From: Adiantum capillus-veneris
Lineage: Eukaryota; Streptophyta; Polypodiopsida; Polypodiales; Pteridaceae
Reading direction: 5' to 3'
Length of the DNA stretch: 64,000 nt
NCBI GenBank assembly: GCA_014529385.2
Contig: CM043951.1
Coordinates: 109,652,469-109,716,468, forward strand
Below the pieces are notes generated by a model, which had not been told where the DNA came from, ran no database searches, and worked only from the letters and a program-made list of their open reading frames with translations. This document shows positions 53,407 to 63,639 of this stretch, piece after piece (position 1 is the first letter of the stretch; the number at the start of each line of letters is the position of its first letter). Position numbers and translations under genes: made by a program.

Positions 53407-54916
53407 AGACTCTCCAAGAGAAAAAAAGATTAGGACTTGGATGACTTAGAAGCGGCAAAAGATGAAGTCCTAGAGCTGAAGGAAAAGTTAGAACTCCAGG
53501 ACCTGACAATAAAAAGACTAAGGGCTACACCAAGGGCGGTGAGGGCAAGTGGAGGGGCAAATGCCCAAGTTGTACAAGCTCTGGAAGCACAAATCACCGC
53601 CCTATAGAAGGAATTGTGGCTAGAGAAAAGACAGAGGATGCATATAAGAGAAGGATCTCTAGCCGCCGAAGAAAGAATGAGAGCAAAACACCAAGTTCTC
53701 CAGAAAGAACATGAAGAACTTCAAAAGAATCTGGAAACATTGCAAGAAGAAATGGTTGACATGGCCAAGAAAGCTACTCAACGAGACACATTGGCGCAAG
53801 AACAGATCACTGACTTGCAAAAGGAGATAGAAGTTTTAAGGACAGAGGAACCATACCCAGGGCCCAGTGAAACGGAGACAAATGCAAGAGATGAGCCCAT
53901 GGAAATTACCGAAGGTGCCGAAGACATACAACACAAAGAAGAACTTGAGGAGACAGTGGTAGAACAAACACAACCACTGACTTCAGAGGAGAAAACACTC
54001 CTCGAGCTTCAAATAGAGAAGACAATAGCAAAAGACCACATGGTAGCCTTGGAATGGGAATCAGGAATGCTCCATTATGTAGGAGTCCAAGCGTTGGCCG
54101 CAAATGTACTTAGGAAGGAATGGATGCAACCCACACTCCCATATCCTCTCTTAAAGTATGAAGTAATACTAATGAAGAAAAGAGTTGAAGCAAAAGCCAC
54201 AGAGCCAATTTATGAAGGAGATGTCAAAAATACAGAGGAGGCAGGTAGAGTGGTGGACTCACAACCAAGATGGAGAAAAGCATGGCTCTCAAGGTACCCA
54301 GGCTTTTTGAAATACTTGGTGGAGATCCCAAAGATTATCAGAGATGACCTCCTCTTTTGCCCAATCCCTCGTGTTTGAACTTGGGCCAATCATTTCAGAA
54401 TCCTGAAGGCTCATCTGAAATGGCTTAATTACCCATCTATGCCTGCACCCACGGAATCTTATATGGAGAAAACCCTGAAGGGCACCATTAGATTTTCACA
54501 GGCTCTTCGGACTTGACGTGCGTCATTATCAGGGAAATCTGTAAAACCTTGTTGGCTTGTTTTGAAGTGTTCGCACCTTCTAAAGCGATGGGTTCTACAC
54601 TCCTATCAAGGGGCGATATTGTCACTGCAATGACATATGATCTGTGAAAACAACCATCTCCAGAGGTTTTACATCTATTGTATCAGAGAATCATGTTTCT
54701 GTCCAGTTATCACATGCAAGCTTTTGAAGAAGCTTTCTACACGGGGTTCTTTACTTCTGATAGCAAGATATTTGGCCCAACAGTCACTTTGGGGAACATC
54801 AGGTACGAATCGTGCCTACAGCTGCTAAAACCACCAGGCTTCCACTCACACAAGAGCAGCTCTCACTACAGCAAGACCAGCCATGTCACAAACGACATGG
54901 ACGCGAAAGGAGGGAG
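53407..54916 (+). pseudogene. eORF, coiled-coil and C-terminal part (continues 24070-26059)
   Basis: Starts right after the right-hand AGACT. A heptad-rich coiled coil (DEVLELKEKLELQDLTIKRL; EHEELQKNLETLQEEMVDMA) runs to about 53850 in one frame after an early stop and a shift in a run of A. An open stretch at 53614-54378 continues with acidic residues (AEDIQHKEELEETVVEQTQP), then VALEWESGMLHYVGVQALAA and PGFLKYLVEIPKIIRDDLLF. The C-terminus around 54678-54960 gives RIMFLSSYHMQAFEEAFYTG, matching 28140-28000 on the minus strand. Function unknown. The end of the frame overlaps the polypurine tract and LTR start. Confidence 0.72.
54904..54916 (+). promoter_or_regulatory. Polypurine tract of the plus-strand eORF element
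   Basis: CGAAAGGAGGGAG directly before TGTTGACGTCGG at 54917. Confidence 0.8.
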
Positions 54917-55742
54917 TGTTGACGTCGGAATACAGAAGAGGTTCCCCAATGCAAAATGATACCTTTGTAATATTTGAGCTAGAATTAGACCTTGTGGGAA
55001 CGAACCTCTATGGAGGAATGTATATAAGTCAATTTTTATAACCTAAACCTAACTTTTGAATTAATCAAATCCGGTTATTATTGTGTGTGGTATCTGAGTG
55101 AGAGAGAGAGAGCGTGAGAGTGTGACTTCTTCTCTTCCCTACACACGCTACGGAAGTTTTATTGCTAAAGTGACACCACCATTGTGTAAGCAACGGCAAG
55201 GGCTTCCCTTCAACGCCAAGAGTGTGTGATTCCGACAAGGACGCAAAGAGAGCTTCTACGAGCTTCTGGGTGAGTTTTCTTGCAAATTAAGTGTCTGTTT
55301 GGTGAGTTCTTTGCACCTGTGGGTTCACAGCAAGTAGGACTACACATTAGGATCATATGCGACAAAAAACGATAAATTTTATTTTGTTGTCTGTCTTTAT
55401 ACACGATTGTCGCAAGAGGTAGTTTGAGGTGGGTTATCAAGTCACAGTCCATAAGATATTGACCTCATGGCAAGGAGAGTGTATCTTATGAGTTTCATCA
55501 TATTTCGAATGCATTTGACCTAGATTCGGTGAGCATTAGCGTTGTAGTTTGGATTGTCTTCAGTAGCGCGTTCTTGGATTCCATTTACTCGATTAGAGAT
55601 TGTCTGAAAAGGTCAAGAAGTAGTTTCACAACCATCTTCTTGTTTCCAAGCGCCTATGGGTTAAGCTTCGTCCTCGGCCGACATAGAGTTGTTGGTTTTG
55701 TTCTCGCTATCCTAACGTCTGCTCATGGCATACCCGCCAACA
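54917..55742 (+). mobile_element. 3' LTR of the plus-strand eORF element (LTR F)
   Basis: Starts TGTTGACGTCGGAATAC and ends ACCCGCCAACA; 826 bp. TATATAAG at 55021-55028. It aligns in order with LTR G (56182-57131): a GA-rich tract, CTACGGA, CGCCAAGAGTG-like, GAGTTTTCTT, CACATTAG, and GTCAAGC(T)CCGTCCTCG-like phrases, with substantial divergence. It shows that the eORF element belongs to the same LTR family as the gag-pol element at the window end. Confidence 0.85.
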
Positions 55743-55823
55743 TGGGCACTACTAGGGTGTCCATGGTAGCTTCTTCATCGAGTTTGTCTCACTATTGATG
55801 TAGACTATGAGCTACAGAGAGGG
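55743..55823 (+). mobile_element. E-family internal 3' end
   Basis: ACTACTAGGGTGTCCATGGT to GAGAGGG matches 15643-15695 in front of LTR A. It lies between LTR F and LTR D. With the truncated E leader at 18059-18130 it may be the other flank of an E copy that was split by the whole 18131-55742 block. Confidence 0.75.
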
Positions 55824-56087
55824 TGTTAAAGTTTAGGCATCTCAAGTGAACTACCCAATGTAATCCCATTATCTAGTTTGTCTTTTAGGTATTTATTTTA
55901 CTTATTTGTCAAAGTCTTTTGTAGGGAAATTTACTAGGATTGCTATATAAGGAACGCCTTGCGTCCATTGTATACACATTAAATTATTTATTGCCAAGGT
56001 TGATTGGTTTAGGAGACTCTCTCTCTCTCTCTCTCTCTCATGCTCACTCCCCTTGGTCTCTACACTTCTGCATCGTCGACTTTGACA
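55824..56087 (+). mobile_element. E-family LTR D
   Basis: TGTTAAAGTTTAGGCATC to GTCGACTTTGACA; 264 bp, TATA box CTATATAAGG near 55943, short CT tract at 56017-56039. Preceded by the E internal 3' end and followed by a primer site, as with LTR C. Confidence 0.88.
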
Positions 56088-56181
56088 TGGTATCAGAGCT
56101 TCTTGGTGGAGCTTAGTGCTTCAAGCCCTTGGCATGGAGGAGCAGCTATTGAAGAAGAGATCCCCTTCAGAAGAAGAGTGT
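56088..56181 (+). mobile_element. Primer site and E leader
   Basis: TGGTATCAGAGC (56088-56099) and leader closely matching 4659-4760 and 16334-16420. It ends at GAAGAAGAGTGT where LTR G starts. Confidence 0.85.
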
Positions 56182-56434
56182 TGTTGAGCCAGCAGAGGAT
56201 CACACCCACATTTTTGCTCACACTCATCATTTTGTAACCATTGATTTGAGCCATTCATTAAGTAATGGGACTCAATTGAGTTTCCAGCTTGTAATCCCGA
56301 AGTAATTTCACTTGCTGATGTAATTAGTTAAAGATGTTCTCACCTCCAAGGCTGAGGTATATAAGCCAAAGATTTTGTAACCTAAGGGGGGAGATTATTA
56401 ATCAAAGTGAGTTTTTTGAGCGCCGTGACTGTGT

Positions 56435-56502
<68 letters not shown>

Positions 56503-57131
56503 GAGTCTTATCTACTTGCTACGTGAGCTACGGAGCCGCCATTGGAGAAGCGATACCGCCATTGTGTTAGCAAAGGCGAGAGCTACGCACAGATACCAAG
56601 AGTGCGCACTATCGGCTTCTATGTGTGGTAAGTTCCTACGAGCTTCGGTGTGAGTTTTCTTCCAACTCGTGTGTCGGAATGGAGCGTGCAGCATATCTAT
56701 AGAACAACAACGAGTAGAGCTACACATTAGTATCATCGGGGTCAAGTTTCGATCACCTGTATTTTTCGGCCTGTTTTCATACGCGTTTACCGCACGGAGT
56801 GGTTATAGGTTGATTTTGCAGTTCAAGTCTTTGGGGTGTTATTCTTACCTAGTGTATAGACTTCCCCTTGAGTTTGAGATCGATTCAATGATTCTAGATC
56901 CTGTTTCGTATAGCATTCGTTCGTAGTACGGATTTCAGTCACTTGAGTATTTTAGAACTTAGATTTGATTTCCTTAGTAGTGATTGTCATTAGCAGATCG
57001 AGTAGGTGATTTGACACCCACCTAGTTGTTTCCATGCGCCTGCGGGTCAAGCTCCGTCCTCGTCTGACAAATTCTGTTGTTGGTTGAGTTCTCGCTATTT
57101 AGCTTCCGCTAGCGGCGTAACCGCCTTAACA
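56182..57131 (+). mobile_element. Element G 5' LTR (LTR G)
   Basis: Starts TGTTGAGCCAGCAGAGG and ends ACCGCCTTAACA; 950 bp. TATATAAG at 56358-56365; (GA)n at 56437-56499. A half-copy of the leader palindrome, TTTCATACGCGTTTACC, lies at 56775-56791. Confidence 0.87.
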
Positions 57132-57151
57132 TTTGGCGCCGTTGCCGGGGA
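57132..57151 (+). promoter_or_regulatory. Primer-binding site, Tat/Athila type
   Basis: TTTGGCGCCGTTGCCGGGGA directly after the LTR; as far as I recall this matches the 3' end of tRNA-Asp. Confidence 0.88.
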
Positions 57152-57671
57152 CGAGAGCCCTAAGTAGGTGACCTTAGACTAATCCTACGAGGTGAATCGT
57201 ATAAACTACTTTGTATACTTTGGTTAGAAAAGATCTAGGAGTGGTGGACTCCGAAGATCTCGAGAGATACTAGGAAGTGGGGTATTCCTGGGTCTTCCGT
57301 GTTGACAGTATTTTTAGTTTAGCTTATAATTGTTTGTTGTTTTGTTGGTGTTGAGTAGTTGTTGATAGAAGAAGAATTTGTTAGTCCGTGAGTGGCAGTG
57401 GATCTCTTTAAAATCACAATTACCAAACCCATTTTATGATTAGGAATAGCTTAGGTAGGACTTCATTTGATCCTGATCTAGAGCTAGTAATCATTGGGGT
57501 ATTTGCTTGATATGGGTGATTGCATGTTAGATCACTAAACCGTCGAGTTAGTAGTGAAACTTACAATAAACAAAAGTCAGAGAATTTTTTTGTGTATCTG
57601 GGAGTTGCTGAGCACTTGAGAAAGCTTTAGGAAGGATTCTGTGCCAAAAAACTGGAAATCTGCAACTTTAG
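57152..57671. other. Element G leader before the palindromes; no gene seen
   Basis: About 520 bases without a credible ORF between the primer site and the first palindrome. Confidence 0.6.
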
Positions 57672-58386
57672 ACATCATACGCGTATGATGTTTAAATGAC
57701 CAAACAGAGACCAAAACAGAAATTTTGACTTTACCAGAGTATTCAAAAGGGGGGTTATACCCTAATTTCAACTTAAAACAAGAGCATTAACACTCAAAGA
57801 AACCCAAAAAGACAAGCCGGAGTCCAAGAAACGCAAAGAATAGGAAATTTTGGATTCAGATCTTGTTTTTACATTCAAACCTGACAAAAACACTTGAAAC
57901 TCAATTATAAACATTGGAGAAGGCTTAAAACCAAGAATAGTCAAAATCTGGGACAAAAGACATCATACGCGTATAATGTCTTTTAGCACATCCACTGCTT
58001 ATTTTTGATATATGACCTGACAAGATTGTTACAAACACTGTAGAAAGCATAAATATCAAGTCTTGACCCAAATTGATGAAAAAGACATCATACGCGTATG
58101 ATGTCTTTGACCTAATTTTGAACATATTTTGATACTTTGCCAACACAGATCCATTGTAATAGCTGTCTAGAGGTTATATTTCAAGTTTCATCCCATTTGG
58201 ATCACAATTGACCCAAAACAAGTCAAAAGCGGAAAATTGCCAAGAAAAGCGTAAATTAGCCATAACTTGCTCAAACAAAGTTCAAACTGAATTTTGTGAG
58301 TGGACAAAGCATAAGGGGGCTACTGAGAGTGAGCATAACCAAAATAGTCCAAATCTGTGAAAAAAGACATCATACGCGTATAATGT
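57672..58386 (+). repeat. Array of ACATCATACGCGTATGATGT palindromes (leader of G)
   Basis: Four copies at 57672-57691 (perfect), 57960-57979, 58085-58104 (perfect, with matching AAAG/CTTT arms giving 28 bp in total) and 58367-58386. Starts are 288, 125 and 282 bases apart. Upstream flanks are related as well (AATAGTCAAAATCTGGGACA near 57938 and AAATAGTCCAAATCTGTGAA near 58341), so the units are diverged repeats, not isolated motifs. The array lies 270 bases upstream of gag. Confidence 0.92.
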
Positions 58387-58654
58387 CTTTCTCAGCATAA
58401 CTGCAACAAAATTCTCACTTGATGAAACAGAAGTTGTCCAACTGACAAGATTAAACAATTGACCAAGTATCAATCAGTTTGGATCAATTCTGACCACAAA
58501 AACTTGGGAAAACAAATTGCTGAGACGGAAAAGTTAAAGTCCTTTAGGGGAATTGATGAATTTGAGATCGGGCAGGAATCTCCAGAATAACCAACCAAAA
58601 CAAGGGGAACAAGCAAGTGTCATATGAACCGAGGAAAGTGTAAACCAAAGTTGG

Positions 58655-59641
58655 GTGCAACCATTAGAGCCGATCTTTGAAGGAAGTGTTTCTAATACTT
58701 CTTCGGAGAGATCTTATGAGTTTTTCAACGAACACTTGGAACACTTGAACCTGAACAACATAGAAAATATGGCAGCAGGATCATCAAACCCTTCCGCCAC
58801 AATGAAGCTATTGTTCATAAAATACCAGTACGACAATGAGCAAGGTGCTAAGATCTACAAAGATGGAATGGACCGCTATTGTGTAAAGATAGAAGATAGA
58901 CCTAGTGAGTTCAAGGACTTAGTGCCTGTGAGCTATAGCGGAGATAGATATCTAGATGACGAGGGTACCATGTACTTGGTAGTCCTAAACCCTAACATTG
59001 TGGACAAGTGGGGATTGATGGGCACCAAAGCCAAAGTAGATGAAGAACTTGAGGAGAAAGCACCAATAATGAACTTCCCTGATGCGAGGTTAAGAAGAGA
59101 GAATGAAACTACAAGGATCAACACTGATAACATCTATGTGGGGCTATACAAATATAATAATGGGGAGCAAGATCTCTATTATAGATGTGAAGAACCCTAC
59201 ACCGGAGAGTTGACAGACCAAAAAAGACTTTATGTCTTTACCTACACAGAGGGATCGGAAGTGAAAATTGCCGCTTACGACAAGTATGGGAGGCAATACT
59301 CAACAATGGGCAAGAAAGAATTAGAAGGATATACATACTTTGGGGGACCACTACATCAGTATTATGTTACTTCTAGCTCACAAAGACCAGCACCAACAAA
59401 TGGAGTGCAAAACCCAATGACAACAGGAGGACAAAGAACTCAGGCTGCTGACTCTTTCAGTCAACCTCAGTACTCGAAGCCCGGACCAATGGGATCATTA
59501 CATTCCAGAGAGTCAATGGATACGAATCGAGGTAGTGCAGTTCCAATCCCCACGTATACCACTCCAGGTCCAAGGTTCGAAGCGGAACCATCACATTTAC
59601 CTCTAGTAGTAGACTCAGGGCAGGGGAACCAACAAGGGTAA
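58655..59641 (+). CDS. Element G gag, N-terminal domain
   Basis: Open frame of 328 codons. The N-terminus is acidic and Asn-rich; then MKLLFIKYQYDNEQGAKIYK, RYCVKIEDRPSEFKDL, NIYVGLYKYNNGEQDLYYR, RLYVFTYTEGSEVKIAAYDK, YTYFGGPLHQYYV. The C-terminal third is Pro/Ser/Thr-rich and looks disordered. The minus-strand element has the same domain at 41118-42019. I know no named family for this module; its position suggests a matrix-like N-terminal gag domain. A frame break near 59640 separates it from the capsid part. Confidence 0.8.
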   Translation: MQPLEPIFEGSVSNTSSERSYEFFNEHLEHLNLNNIENMAAGSSNPSATMKLLFIKYQYDNEQGAKIYKDGMDRYCVKIEDRPSEFKDLVPVSYSGDRYLDDEGTMYLVVLNPNIVDKWGLMGTKAKVDEELEEKAPIMNFPDARLRRENETTRINTDNIYVGLYKYNNGEQDLYYRCEEPYTGELTDQKRLYVFTYTEGSEVKIAAYDKYGRQYSTMGKKELEGYTYFGGPLHQYYVTSSSQRPAPTNGVQNPMTTGGQRTQAADSFSQPQYSKPGPMGSLHSRESMDTNRGSAVPIPTYTTPGPRFEAEPSHLPLVVDSGQGNQQG

Positions 59642-61140
59642 CCCATGAAGTCCATGATGTTAGAGAAAGCTTTAGCCGGGACACAGGAGCAATGAGATTG
59701 GTAGCAGACCATAGACGTATGAGACCATCTCAAGTAGCCAAGTGTATGCCAAAGAAGTATGGTGGTTCAGGAGATCCGTATGCACATGTGTCACTCTTTA
59801 AGCAAGTCTTAAGAGCTGAGCAGATAACAGATTTCCATACACAATACGAGGGATTTGGTCTTACTCTAGAAGGTACGGCATTGACATGGTTTCAACCACT
59901 GAACAGAGGGGGATTCCATGACATTGACCATTTGCTAAGAGAGTTTGCTGAGGAATTCTCAAAACGAGGGATTAAGCACAATACGGTCTCACAAATATAT
60001 GCTTTTAAATAGAGAGAACACGAAAAAGTGAAGGAAGCTTCACTTTGCTTCAAACAATACATTGAGAGATGTCCAGTACGTGAACGACCACAAGATGACA
60101 GACTATCTGTTCTCTTTATTGAAGGATTGAGAAACGACACTCTCAAGAAGGACTTGCACTTGAAAGCTTGTACAAGTTTCGAGCAAGTAACGAGAGAAGC
60201 ATTGTACTTAGTGGATAACTGTACGGTTTATGGAGAGGTGTCGGAGGATACAGATTTTGCATCCAGTAGCTCTTCCTCCATAGCGAGCGAGACTACCACT
60301 AAAAAGAATGTTCAAACAACAACCATGCCAAATGTAGAGAAAATGATAGAAGATGCTCTAAAAAGGATGGCACCATACCAAAAACCATTGCCAAAACCAC
60401 TGAAATGGTGTGCTATTGAACAAAAATGGACAAACCATCCAACAGAAGAGTGCAATTACAACAAAGGGTATGTAAGGGAGCGTCAGTATGCACCTCCTGC
60501 TCAATTAGCACCACCTCAGGTACATCCAGTACCTCGATAACCAACGGGAAATGTACCAGGACCTATGGGGATAGAAAGACCGCAACCAGTATTGGGACAA
60601 CAACCACCTTTACCAGGAGCAAGACCAGTGGGCATTAGATATGCACCAACCTTAGAGAATCAGGAAGAACAAGCCTTAGTGCCTGTTCAAGCCTATTATG
60701 AAGAATCTGGTGCACACATGTCTCCAACTGTGTATTACCCACCAGAAGAACCCAAACAACCAGAACCATGGGGCATGATGGGGAATGTTGGAACACCAAC
60801 AGTTACAAGTGCTTCTGATGAAGAGAGATACAATTTGGACGCAAGAACATTGATGTTCATAGCTCATGGAGGGTTAACAGGACAAAGACCATCCTATCCA
60901 CAAAGGACGAATCAAGTGGAACCAAGACCAGCACTAGGACCCTGTTACAAGTGTGGAGGTGACCATCTGATGAATGTTTGTCCACATACGGAAATCATTA
61001 GAATTAACGCTTATTGCACTGAGTGTGGGGTTACTCACTTCATTGAGGATTGTTCAAAGAATCCAAACAAAGTGCAAAAGACGACATTGAATATGCTAGA
61101 AACTATTCCTACCAGCAGTGGGTTGAAAATGAAACTCTGA
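59642..61140 (+). pseudogene. Element G gag, capsid and double zinc knuckle
   Basis: Frames 59692-60012, 60028-60540 and 60565-61140. Capsid: SQVAKCMPKKYGGSGDPYAH, FHTQYEGFGLTLEGTALTWF, LLREFAEEFSKRGIKHNTVS, then, after a TAG at about 60010, EASLCFKQYIERCP, LSVLFIEGLRNDTLKKDLHL. A WC...HPTEEC segment comes next, then a Pro-rich linker and two CCHC-like knuckles GPCYKCGGDHLMNVCPH and NAYCTECGVTHFIEDCS (about 60940-61056). A one-base shift at about 61125 moves the reading to the pol frame. Confidence 0.86.
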
Positions 61141-62864
61141 TACCAACGCAAGTTGTTACTAGAGCTCAAGCTAAGAAAACCACTAGAGAACCTGAGAATG
61201 GAAAGTTAGCGACTGAAGTGGTTAGTCAAGGACCGCGGAGTCAGAGAAACACATGGAAAGCTAGAAAAGCACGCATGAAGTTGAGAAAAGAACGTGAAGA
61301 CGCTATTCTAGCTGAGGAACTAAAGCGAACTAAAGATAGATTAGAAAAACTTGAGAGTCAAAACGGGAAACGAGAGATGAGCCCGGAAAGAACGAAACAA
61401 AAGAGTATCAAAGAAACAACGAGCTTAAGCTCAGGGGGATCAGTGCTAGTCGACAAAGTACACGAACCATTGGACGCACTGATGAGAGCTTACGAAGCTA
61501 GGTTAAAGAACAACCAAACACAAGAACAGAGGTGGATGACATACCCAAACGCGGAATTGGAAAAGCAGAGACTTGAAATGTGCCAGAGAATGATCGAGAC
61601 TGCACAAGCCTTATTAGAACCACCAAGAGAAACAATGAATTGTGGAACGGAAAACCCAATTCAGCAAGAGACTATCATTTCACGGGTAGCTGAAAAGACT
61701 CCCAGTGCACAAAAGCCTGAAAATACACACAAGGATGACCGCATAGTATTGAACACAACCGATCAGGAGATAGAGAGTTTTCATCCAGTCATACAGAGGA
61801 TTTACGGAAGAGATGAGGATTACAATGAATTTTGGAAACAAGTGAGAGAGGCAAACTTTGCAAACGAGCTAAGTTGCCAAGCTAATCAGACAAATTGGGA
61901 AAAGGACATCAGGAATCCTCCCATAGTGGAATTTGAGGCAGGATCTCAAGTGGACTTGGATCTGCAATCTTACTGGGGAGATGGGGGCTCTGTTAGAACA
62001 ATGGAGAGCAAACCTCATTCACTGAATACCTTACCTTCATACTTAGGAGAGTATGAAGCAAAATCCGAGATTAGAGCACTTCCCTCACGAAGAATCTCAT
62101 CAGAAAAAGTCATGGACTCGCAAGGATTGATAGAGATCTTGTCAACACCAGTGACATGCACTATCACTCTAGCTGAGCTTTTGAGGCTAAGACCACATAT
62201 GTGGACCACTGTAGGAAAATGCTTGGAGAAATTTGGGATAAAAGACCCAACATCGAGACTGCAAGAGGGTATACAAGAGCTGAGCAAACCACAAAAGAAC
62301 GCTAAGCCTGTACCCTTAAACAAGGTCGGAGAGTATTGCGAAGGTGAAGAGGGGAATACAACCTTACCAGTTGAATTCCAAGGAGTGAACACGATGGCAA
62401 TACTAGACAGCGGAGCTGGGGTAGCCATTGCTACAAAAGAAATCTGGAAAAAATGGGGGAAACCAGCAATAAGGAAGACTAGGTTGAAACTCCAATTAGC
62501 AGATGGACACATGGAGAAACCTATGGGGTTATTAGAGAAAGTCGTAGTGACTTCTTGCGGCATTGAATACGAACATACTTTTGCTATTGTCGATTTTGGC
62601 AAGGAGAATAACTATGATATCATACTGGGAAGACCATTCATGAGACAGTTGAAAATGGTCCAGGATTGGGGCTACGATCACATATACCTGAGAAATATGG
62701 AAACCACTACACGTGTGAACCTGAGAGACCATAGCTACAAAGATGTGAACCGAACACCGGTAGAGGAGTTTGATTCAGCTACTTTGGCGGGATCCGAATT
62801 TCCAGCTTGGTTAGGTAAGCCCAAGGAGTTATGGATGTGTGGAGCCTCGAAATGTGGAAGTTGA
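61141..62864 (+). CDS. Element G linker and protease 1
   Basis: The frame is open from 61050 to 62864, overlapping the knuckle frame. It reads WVENETLIPTQVVTRAQAKK, a lysine/glutamate-rich helix (ELKRTKDRLEKLESQNGKRE), a block shared with H1 and M2 (SVLVDKVHEPLDALMRAYEA), an acidic linker, and a retropepsin domain. In the latter, AILDSGAGVAIATKEIWKKW carries D-S-G at 62406-62414, followed by LQLADGHMEKPMGLLEKVV, CGIEYEHTFAIVDFG and YDIILGRPFMRQLKMVQDWG. The protease looks intact. It would process gag-pol. Confidence 0.88.
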
Positions 62865-63639
62865 CGTGAGAAGAATATGTTTTAGAAAGGGCTATCGAAG
62901 ACGAAAACTTATATAGGAGAACCCTTTCCAGAGGACACGCTTGAACCATTAGAATGGACACACATTCTAGCAACCCTAGATGTTTGTGCAATTCCGGATG
63001 GTCCCACAACAAAATTTTGCGACAAGGACGGGTACGACGTGGTTCCGTACTTCATGTTGAGAACTATACTCGAAAAAGAAACTGAAAAGAACGATACACT
63101 GGAAAAGGAAGATGAAGAAGAGGTGTTTCACGACATTCCCGATCATCCAGAGTGGGGAAATGAAGCAGACAACGAGTCAACGGACAATTCAAGCGAAAAC
63201 GAAGAAACTATAACGGATGTCCGATTTTATGATTTTCCGAACCAAACTAAACAACGCCAGAAACGCTATAGAGCAAAGAGAAAAACAAAGGGGTTAGAAC
63301 CAATCCGATGCCTAGAATAAGAGGAAAAAATCAATTCCTAATGCTAGTAAAGGCGGAAGATTGTGTTAAGGACAAGATTTCTGGAAGAATGAGAGGCAAT
63401 GATCAAAAGAGCTTACGAAAAGACAAAAGAAGCTCAAGAAATCAAGTTCAAAGGAATGAAACGAAAACTGAAACAGAAAAATCAGAAAAGAACAAGCGCA
63501 ACAGAGAACACACGGAGTCCAAGTTAGAACGTAGAAACAAGTACAGAGAGCTCAAGAAAACTCTGAAAGAAGTTTGGACGACAGAAATTGAGAGTGGAGA
63601 GGACGAAAACGCCAAAATCAAGGAAAACATGGATGTTCC
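62865..63639 (+). pseudogene. Element G protease-to-RT linker, frame-broken
   Basis: Several frames, the clearest at 63039-63320: VVPYFMLRTILEKETEKNDT, very acidic (EEEVFHDIPDHPEWGNEADN), then a Lys/Arg-rich tail. No domain recognised. Stops at 62862, near 62885 and after 63318 separate the parts. Confidence 0.6.

Noticed and set aside
57672-58386. Bacterial-type terminators or operators at the palindromes
   Set aside because: Plant retroelement context; no T-tract; the palindromes lie in leaders upstream of ORFs.
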